NCBI GenBank assembly: GCA_040772305.1
Contig: JAXGYK010000001.1
Span: 1,688,784 to 1,752,783, forward strand
Origin: Mesolinea sp040772305
GTDB lineage: Bacteria > Chloroflexota > Anaerolineae > Anaerolineales > Anaerolineaceae
Direction of reading: 5' to 3'
Length of the DNA: 64,000 nt
In this document: piece by piece, positions 58,325 through 64,000 of the stretch
Layout: each line of letters begins with the position of its first letter
How positions within the stretch are numbered: the stretch's first letter is position 1
Program-made: the position numbers and the translations under genes
Notes under the pieces: generated by a model
Databases searched by the model: none
What the model was told of the DNA's origin: nothing
The model's input: only the letters and a program-made list of their open reading frames with translations

Positions 58325-59987
58325 TCAGACTAGCAAGTATCTAACTATCACACTGCTGTCATTATGTTTAGCTATTCTCCTACGTTTGATTGGAAGCAAA
58401 TCCATTCCGGTCAATATGATAGAAATTCAACTCTTTAATGAGACTTTACTGATAAGTACTCATAAGCTGCCAGTAACACTGCATAACCCTGCCTATTCCG
58501 GGCTGACTGCTCCACTTTTCTATTTTTTACCCTCCAGTATAGGGGTTGGACGGTTGTGGGGCTTTGTTTTGAGTATTTCTTTGGTTTTTCTGCCGTTCAT
58601 TTACAGGGAGCAAATTTCTTTTCGAACGCACATCTTGCTCAGTTTTTTACTAGCGGCTGATCCTCTTTTGGTTTACGCAGGCATTGATGCTGCTTATCCT
58701 ATGCTAGCCATTGCATTTTATGTCTGGCTTGTAGTTGCTTTACAGAAGAAGTGGAAACATCTTTTTGGATTATTTTTTGCTTTAGGGCTTTTGGCGGGAA
58801 AATTTTTCTGGGTTTTGCTGCTTCTTACTGGTATCTACTTAGTCCTAGTAATGAGGAAAGATACTGGGCAGAATAGAAGTTTATTTTTTGCCTTCTTGAA
58901 AGATCGTTTTGATTTTCTAAAAGGAAGTGCTGCAACCTTTGGCATAAGCCTCATTTGTATCGCGACAGCTTTTTTGCTTTACCCATCCGGAATAGGAAAC
59001 CTGGGAACTGGTTTGGTTCAGCTATTTCAATTTCAGATAAGCGGCGGACAAGCTCTGGAAAGGCTGCTTTACCTTGCGCGACTATCCTATAGTTTGCCCT
59101 ACCTGTTTTTGCTCTTGTACACCAGCTTTGCGTTCATACGTGGGAACAAACAGCTTGATTTTCCAGGTATTATAGTGGCCTATATTACCCTCGTGCTTTC
59201 GGCAATTTTCCCTCTGGAACCTGGCTTTCAGCTGCTGTTTATATTTTTTGCTGTATATGTTTCTCTTCCGCTGATACAGGATCTGTTGTCCAGATTTCAA
59301 CCTAATTTCAACGCAGGTGTTCTTACTTTTTTCCTTCTCGCAATTAGCGTATATATCACAATTCAGATCCATAATTTGGGCTGGCAAAACCAGTATTTTG
59401 GATTGACCCTGCCCAGTCTGATTGGTTTGATTGCTGGCTTGGTCCTTTTCATTCTTGCAGTCGCATTAGTTCAAATTGGCTGGGGCAAACGGACAGCGCA
59501 AAACGGTGTTCTTGCTGCTGTTCTGATCTTAATCCCTATCCTGACCATAGCTGCTACATTCACGATTATTGGTCCTCATGCAATTCACCGGAGCCAGGTC
59601 TTTAGCCAAGACCCGGTTGTCGATCCTGATAATACGATAGGAGATCTGCTTCGGTTTATTGACCAAAGGGCTGGTATCGCGCCTTTTGAACAGCGCCTGG
59701 TGAATTTGAGCAAGCAAACTAGTGCAGTCGATTGGGTTTTTAGAAACTACGATCAATCCAGTGAATTGCCTAACCCCGATCTGGTTCTTACCGAATTGGA
59801 TGAGCAGCCAGACGAATCGGAAGCATACAATGGTATGGAAATAGCGATCACAAAGCATATTGCCTTGGACCCGAATTACACCCCGTTCCGGAATTTCATC
59901 AATATATTAAAAGGAAATATCGTGATGAAGGAAGCTCGGGTGAAGTTGTGGATATCACCTCATTTAATTTTTGGGAATTTGCCGTGA
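58314..59987 (+). CDS. Polytopic membrane protein, probable GT-C-like
   Basis: The 557-residue protein has about eleven hydrophobic segments and a short C-terminal soluble domain. I see no clear family motif; composition and setting suggest another GT-C-like enzyme or an accessory protein of the YYY pair. GTG 58314 is chosen because GGGAGG lies 6 bases upstream at 58302-58307; the frame extends upstream to 58248 without an RBS. It overlaps the preceding gene by 11 bases and cmk by 4. Confidence 0.75.
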   Translation: MHRNQTSKYLTITLLSLCLAILLRLIGSKSIPVNMIEIQLFNETLLISTHKLPVTLHNPAYSGLTAPLFYFLPSSIGVGRLWGFVLSISLVFLPFIYREQISFRTHILLSFLLAADPLLVYAGIDAAYPMLAIAFYVWLVVALQKKWKHLFGLFFALGLLAGKFFWVLLLLTGIYLVLVMRKDTGQNRSLFFAFLKDRFDFLKGSAATFGISLICIATAFLLYPSGIGNLGTGLVQLFQFQISGGQALERLLYLARLSYSLPYLFLLLYTSFAFIRGNKQLDFPGIIVAYITLVLSAIFPLEPGFQLLFIFFAVYVSLPLIQDLLSRFQPNFNAGVLTFFLLAISVYITIQIHNLGWQNQYFGLTLPSLIGLIAGLVLFILAVALVQIGWGKRTAQNGVLAAVLILIPILTIAATFTIIGPHAIHRSQVFSQDPVVDPDNTIGDLLRFIDQRAGIAPFEQRLVNLSKQTSAVDWVFRNYDQSSELPNPDLVLTELDEQPDESEAYNGMEIAITKHIALDPNYTPFRNFINILKGNIVMKEARVKLWISPHLIFGNLP

Positions 59988-60691
59988 CTGATAAACGATT
60001 AGAAAAGACGATTGCGATTGACGGGCCGGCTGCGTCTGGGAAAACGACCGTAGGACTCCTTTTGGGAAAAAAGCTGGGTTATCTTTGCTTGGATACGGGT
60101 GTTTTTTATCGGGCACTTACTGCGCAGGTATTGGCTGAAGGAGTAGACCCAAATAGCGAAATACAAGTAACACAGATGGCAGAAAGCTGCGAGGTTTCCG
60201 TTAGGCCACCCCAGATGAAAGAAAAAGATATGGCGGTACTTGTAAATGGCACTGACCTTACTGAACAGTTGCGCACGCCAACAGTTAATCGCTGGGTTTC
60301 TGAAGTTTCTGCATATCCGGGAGTTCGCAAAGCTATCTTGAACCTACAGCGTCAGGTAGGCTTACAAGGAGAAGTAATTCTACTGGGCAGGGATATTGGA
60401 ACTGTTGTATTACCAGATGCCGGCTGTAAGTTTTATCTAACAGCTACGGCTGAAGAACGAGCAAAGAGACGATTTCTTGAAGAAAAGCGTAGTGGAAGCA
60501 ATCTGAGCTATGAAGAAATCCTTGAATCGATCAAACATCGAGACATGCTCGATTCGAGCCGGGATTGTGCACCGCTCAAAGCGGCTGAGGATGCCTTCCT
60601 GATTGACTCGGATAAATTAAATCCGCAACAGGTTGTCGATAATATGCTTGAAATTATTCGGCGTCATTGCCCATTTATCGTTGTGCCCTAA
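59984..60691 (+). CDS. cmk: Cytidylate kinase
   Basis: The 235-residue kinase has Ile-Asp-Gly-Pro-Ala-Ala-Ser-Gly-Lys-Thr-Thr, the Leu-Asp-Thr-Gly-Val-Phe-Tyr-Arg motif and Gly-Arg-Asp-Ile-Gly-Thr-Val-Val. It phosphorylates CMP/dCMP. The start is GTG 59984 in a GTGA overlap with the previous stop, with GGGAA upstream; the longer frame from 59948 is inside the upstream gene. Confidence 0.95.
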   Translation: MTDKRLEKTIAIDGPAASGKTTVGLLLGKKLGYLCLDTGVFYRALTAQVLAEGVDPNSEIQVTQMAESCEVSVRPPQMKEKDMAVLVNGTDLTEQLRTPTVNRWVSEVSAYPGVRKAILNLQRQVGLQGEVILLGRDIGTVVLPDAGCKFYLTATAEERAKRRFLEEKRSGSNLSYEEILESIKHRDMLDSSRDCAPLKAAEDAFLIDSDKLNPQQVVDNMLEIIRRHCPFIVVP

Positions 60692-60714
60692 AGGGCTACG
60701 ATATAATCCAGCGT

Positions 60715-63012
60715 GTGTTTGAAAACGCTTTAAACCAGATTACTCAAAATAATGTAGTAAATAAACTGTTTCTGCTTTTATTGGCAGCTTTATATGTAGT
60801 ATTAATTCTAAGAGCTGTGCATCTGCTTCCTATGAATAGATTAAAGCTTAACCGTAAGCGGGTTAAGTGGATACTCTTATTACTGCTTTTGATTATCCCA
60901 GCAGCCTATATTGGTCGCTTTCAGTTGCGTACGGCACCAATTGCCAGTTCTTTAGGTTTTGCAATTCAACCGCATGGTTTTGTATTTGCACTAATACCCA
61001 GCGTCTTTGCTATTGGAACAGTTGGGCTATGGTTTTCACTTGTTCTGGCAGCTGCCAGCGCGGGTTTCCAAACTTTGCTTCTTAGGCAAGAACCCATGAT
61101 GGTATTTGTCTATACCGCATTTATTGCAATCTTTTCTGTATTACTTCATAAGACAAATGATGAGAAAAAGAACCGTTTGCCTGGCGAAACGGCTAGATTA
61201 ATTGTTCTTGCCTGGACAGGTTCCCTGCTTGTTTTAATCGTGAATCAGATAAGCATAGCACTGCTAGCGGGTGAGCGTTCTGGAACCGAAATATTGCGTC
61301 AAGTCGCGATGATGGCCTTAGCTTATCTTCCTACTGGAATTGCTGCTGCTATGACAGGCTACGCTCTTGAGCGCTGGGCAGGGAATATTTGGGACCCACG
61401 TATGCTGTTTAATCCAGCCAGTGAATTATCAGATAACAAGACTATCCTTGATTGCATTGCCATGCTTAAAGAAGGAGAATACAGTAAAAGCTTTGCGGAC
61501 AGTGCAGCGAATCAGAACCTTGCAGAGATACTGCTGGCTTTGGATAGCCTGCGGGGTACCCTTGCTGAAAAGGCAGATGCACAAAAGCGTCTGCTGTCTG
61601 TAGATCCTGCCTACTACGCACGGGAATCCTATGACCTTGCGCTTTCAGCGATTTTACGCTCTGCTATTGGGCGTGAAGCTGCTTCGGCACGGGTCATTGT
61701 TTTTAACACAGATGAAAACCCTTTAGATATTGCTCCTAGAATACGAATGGGACAGGGAGAAAATACCCGCCTATATGCCTATCTCGACTTTGCAATTATC
61801 GAAAAAATCGGAAACCAGCTTCGTTTGGTCTTAAGTGACTTACATCCGGACAGCTACTTTGGTATTGCCTCTGGATCTCCGGCGCCATTAGCTTTAATTG
61901 CTCACCTCCTCAATTTTGGAGGCGAACCACTGGGTATTCTTTGGGTCGGATTTAGCCAGAATTACTGGTTTACACCACAGGATATCGAATTCTATGACCA
62001 ACTGGCGGCTCGTGCCTCTGCTGTTCTGGGGTCAAAAGAGCGTTCAGCCAGGATTCAGGCTGAAAATATCTGGCTGAAGAGTGCATTTGAAGCGCTAAAT
62101 AGACCGCTCAAAATCCTTGATGCGGAAGGACAAACGGTTTTTGAAAATCTGGCTTTCCGAGAATCTGAGAGGCGCCAAATGGCTCATGAAGAATATCAGG
62201 GGACGGAATTGGGCTCGGATGACACATTGCGTCCGTTTGCAGGTGACGCCGCAAGAACAGTTCGTCAGACGATTGGGGGATATGGGACGCAGGCTGGTAC
62301 ATTAATTACTCAATCCAGCAATGGAGCTGTGCTAGGGGCTGTTTCCAAGTTCGAGAGAGATATTGTAAGCCTTGCTTCTGGACTTCGCTCTCCGCTTAAG
62401 ATGGTTGATGGCTACTTGCAGCTTTTGCGAAACATAGGCAATCTAAATGACGAGCAGGAAAAGTATCTGGATAAAATTTATGAAAACTTAGATTATCTGA
62501 GTGCTCTGATTGACCGAACGCAAGATACTGATGCCTCGGAATTCAAGTTCATGAAAACTAGCACTTTTGATATTCGGGAGCTAATTGAAGGCGTCATAAG
62601 CCTTGTTACTCTACAGGCACAGCGTGCAAAAGTAGCTATAAAAACTGATTTCAGCGCTTTGCGTAATCCCTATCTGAATGCCGATTATATTCTGATTAGA
62701 CAGGCTGTTTACGCACTTGTGGAAAATGCGATTCGATTTAGCAATCGTGATAGTCAGGTTTTAATAAGCGTTTACAAAGATTACGATTGGCTATACTTAC
62801 TTATTGTTGATGAGGGTAAGGGAATCGCGCCAATTGACCAGCCAACGCTTAACGAAAGCGATATCCACCAAGCTGAAAATGGTGAACCAAAGGCGAACAG
62901 CATCGCTTTGGTTAAACAGATCATTGAGCGACATTCTGGCACGATGGATATGAGCAGCCAGCTAGGGAAAGGTACTACTGTACGGATTGGGCTGCCGCTA
63001 AAGCGGCCTTGA
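60715..63012 (+). CDS. Membrane histidine-kinase-like protein lacking the phosphoacceptor His
   Basis: The 765-residue protein has about six N-terminal hydrophobic helices (to about 230), a GAF-like region (about 290-500), a PAS-like remnant and a HisKA/HATPase pair. At the H-box the sequence reads Ala-Ser-Gly-Leu-Arg-Ser-Pro-Leu: Ser555 occupies the His position and Gly the Glu position. The N-box Asn and G1 Asp-Glu-Gly-Lys-Gly are kept, but the G2 glycines are lost. It therefore looks like a pseudokinase. GTG 60715 is taken as start; TATAAT at 60702-60707 would make its mRNA nearly leaderless. An alternative frame opens at 60667 inside cmk. Confidence 0.85.
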   Translation: MFENALNQITQNNVVNKLFLLLLAALYVVLILRAVHLLPMNRLKLNRKRVKWILLLLLLIIPAAYIGRFQLRTAPIASSLGFAIQPHGFVFALIPSVFAIGTVGLWFSLVLAAASAGFQTLLLRQEPMMVFVYTAFIAIFSVLLHKTNDEKKNRLPGETARLIVLAWTGSLLVLIVNQISIALLAGERSGTEILRQVAMMALAYLPTGIAAAMTGYALERWAGNIWDPRMLFNPASELSDNKTILDCIAMLKEGEYSKSFADSAANQNLAEILLALDSLRGTLAEKADAQKRLLSVDPAYYARESYDLALSAILRSAIGREAASARVIVFNTDENPLDIAPRIRMGQGENTRLYAYLDFAIIEKIGNQLRLVLSDLHPDSYFGIASGSPAPLALIAHLLNFGGEPLGILWVGFSQNYWFTPQDIEFYDQLAARASAVLGSKERSARIQAENIWLKSAFEALNRPLKILDAEGQTVFENLAFRESERRQMAHEEYQGTELGSDDTLRPFAGDAARTVRQTIGGYGTQAGTLITQSSNGAVLGAVSKFERDIVSLASGLRSPLKMVDGYLQLLRNIGNLNDEQEKYLDKIYENLDYLSALIDRTQDTDASEFKFMKTSTFDIRELIEGVISLVTLQAQRAKVAIKTDFSALRNPYLNADYILIRQAVYALVENAIRFSNRDSQVLISVYKDYDWLYLLIVDEGKGIAPIDQPTLNESDIHQAENGEPKANSIALVKQIIERHSGTMDMSSQLGKGTTVRIGLPLKRP

Positions 63013-63077
63013 TAAGACCTATGTTAATCTGAATTAGTTCAAACAGATATGAGGCGATAAAGCTTTACAAGAAAACA

Positions 63078-63127
63078 CATTGGGGTCATCCTAAAAGGTG
63101 GAAAACCTGAAAGGAGGAACCCCAATG
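63078..63127 (+). promoter_or_regulatory. Hairpin occluding a start codon
   Basis: CATTGGGGT (63078-63086) pairs perfectly with ACCCCAATG (63119-63127). The right arm holds the ATG and the loop holds AAAGGAGG. Such a fold blocks translation from read-through transcripts, a known device of insertion sequences. Confidence 0.55.
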
Positions 63128-63252
63128 TGGCAGATGTATCTGCGAAAGAATTATTTCGTTTAGATGATACAGCGATCATCAAACATCGGTGGTCAAAACA
63201 TATACGCAAAAGACTTGGGACAGCGTCTGTCTCATATCTGTTGAACTCATAA
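63127..63252 (+). pseudogene. Short transposase-like remnant
   Basis: A 41-codon frame from GTG 63127 to TAA 63250-63252 lies behind a strong Shine-Dalgarno (GGAGG 63113-63117). The ATG in another frame gives only 12 codons. The product is basic. It has no recognisable family and looks like the beginning of a truncated mobile gene. Confidence 0.35.
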
Positions 63253-63300
63253 GAGTTTCTGTTTCAAAAGTCGATAGAATGCAGATAGGCGACAAAAAAA

Positions 63301-63352
63301 GAGAGTTCCAGTCATAATTGGATTTGCCAAAAAACAACATGGAGGAACTCTC
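63301..63352 (+). promoter_or_regulatory. Hairpin occluding the ISLre2 transposase RBS
   Basis: GAGAGTTCC (63301-63309) pairs perfectly with GGAACTCTC (63344-63352), which directly precedes ATG 63355 and overlaps the Shine-Dalgarno GGAGG (63341-63345). Same architecture as the hairpin at 63078-63127. Confidence 0.6.
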
Positions 63353-63354
63353 AA

Positions 63355-64000
63355 ATGACAGGATTGGCTGTCTCCGTGATTATAACGGTAAAAGCAGGGG
63401 ACGTGAGCGAAACGATCGAGAAAGACATCTCAGTGATGGACATGGAATCGGAACTGAACGAAGTTTTTCACAGGGGGCAGCAGCAGGTCACGGCAATAAT
63501 GTTTGACTTACTTGAAGCCCAATTACATGCCTGTGTGAGTACACAAACGGATTGGAAGAACATCGGGACAGAGAAGCGCAGCGTAATGTTAGAGAGCGGC
63601 AATATCACCTATCGCAGGCACATCTACAAGGACAAACAGGGGAAGCGTCATAAGCCGTTTGATGACTTATTACATCTTCGTGCCTATCAGCGAAACAGCA
63701 AAAGAGTTGAAGTCATGGCGGCGGGTCTGGCCGCCATCAGCAGTTTTCGTAATGCAGCTGAGATGTTTTCATACATCATCAAAGAACCGGTCAGTGCCAG
63801 CAGCATCCATCGCATGACGGCGAGAGTGGGGGAAGAGCTTCAAGCGATAGAAGCGCAAGAAGACGCGCGGAACCTTGAGCCCGGCAAGATCATTGCGCCC
63901 AGGCTCGCAGCAGAAGCAGATGGGGTCTTTATCAAATTACAGGGAGAGAAAGCAAAACGTGCGGAAGTGAAAGTCGCTCTGTTTTATACAGGCAAACAAG
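63355..64000 (+). CDS. ISLre2-family (UPF0236) transposase, partial
   Basis: The first 215 codons are visible; the gene continues past the right edge. The product has the UPF0236 pattern: Tyr-Arg-Arg-His-Ile-Tyr, a Leu-Leu-His-Leu-Arg-Ala-Tyr-Gln-Arg segment, Ser-Ser-Phe-Arg-Asn-Ala-Ala and an Ala-Asp-Gly-Val-Phe-Ile-Lys-Leu strand with the first catalytic Asp. ATG 63355 follows GGAGGAACTCTCAA. It marks an insertion sequence bordering the envelope gene cluster. Confidence 0.85.
   Translation, partial: MTGLAVSVIITVKAGDVSETIEKDISVMDMESELNEVFHRGQQQVTAIMFDLLEAQLHACVSTQTDWKNIGTEKRSVMLESGNITYRRHIYKDKQGKRHKPFDDLLHLRAYQRNSKRVEVMAAGLAAISSFRNAAEMFSYIIKEPVSASSIHRMTARVGEELQAIEAQEDARNLEPGKIIAPRLAAEADGVFIKLQGEKAKRAEVKVALFYTGKQ

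Overview
The window looks like chromosome from an anaerobic member of the Chloroflexota, most likely class Anaerolineae. The evidence is two very large Chlor_Arch_YYY (DUF2298) membrane proteins, a mevalonate kinase next to an isopentenyl phosphate kinase, a DapL-like aminotransferase, a topoisomerase I with an added N-terminal zinc ribbon, a tungstate-type ABC transporter beside cofactor genes, and moderate GC content. The assignment is inferred from gene content; no rRNA is present.

Layout. (1) 1-7.8 kb, minus strand: sigma-54 (rpoN), a soluble histidine kinase, a sigma-54 activator lacking a DNA-binding domain, then a textbook -24/-12 sigma-54 promoter in front of a small two-helix membrane protein and a caspase-fold (C25/C11-like) protease that runs off the left edge. 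(2) 7.9-10.7 kb: aminotransferase, hflX, convergent rpmF. (3) 10.8-18.7 kb, plus strand: molybdopterin/tungstopterin operon (moeA, moeA-PBP fusion, moaC, moaA, MOSC-MogA fusion) followed by tupABC. (4) 18.7-29.2 kb: an accessory island with two 0.65-kb direct repeats carrying tRNA 3'-half fragments and a broken HIRAN gene, a Panacea-type toxin-antitoxin pair, an SOS-controlled Y-family polymerase with a YolD-like partner, three insertion sequences, a tRNA-Pro, a CarD-like regulator and an alpha/beta hydrolase. (5) 29.4-32.8 kb, minus: recA with an SOS-like box, DUF1015 and DegV genes. (6) 32.9-40.3 kb, plus: ffh-rpsP-khpA-rimM-dprA-topA and a lineage-specific membrane protein. (7) 40.5-44.8 kb, minus: ubiA-like prenyltransferase, mevalonate kinase, isopentenyl phosphate kinase, dgt, greA. 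(8) 44.9-63.0 kb, plus: lepA, flippase-like protein, glycosyltransferase, two methyltransferases, two giant YYY-domain proteins, a third polytopic protein, cmk and a degenerate histidine kinase, nearly all with overlapping stop/start codons. (9) 63.0-64 kb: an ISLre2-type transposase entering the right edge.

The most interesting unit is region 1. A complete sigma-54 circuit (sigma factor, sensor, activator without HTH) sits directly upstream of the only good sigma-54 promoter noticed in the window, and that promoter drives a small membrane protein plus an intracellular caspase-like protease. This looks like a self-contained, single-target stress or cell-fate switch. Second in interest are the leaderless SOS promoter of the Y-family polymerase, the 25-bp target duplication around an insertion sequence, the apparent pseudo-histidine kinase, and ribosome-site hairpins before transposase-type start codons at the right edge.
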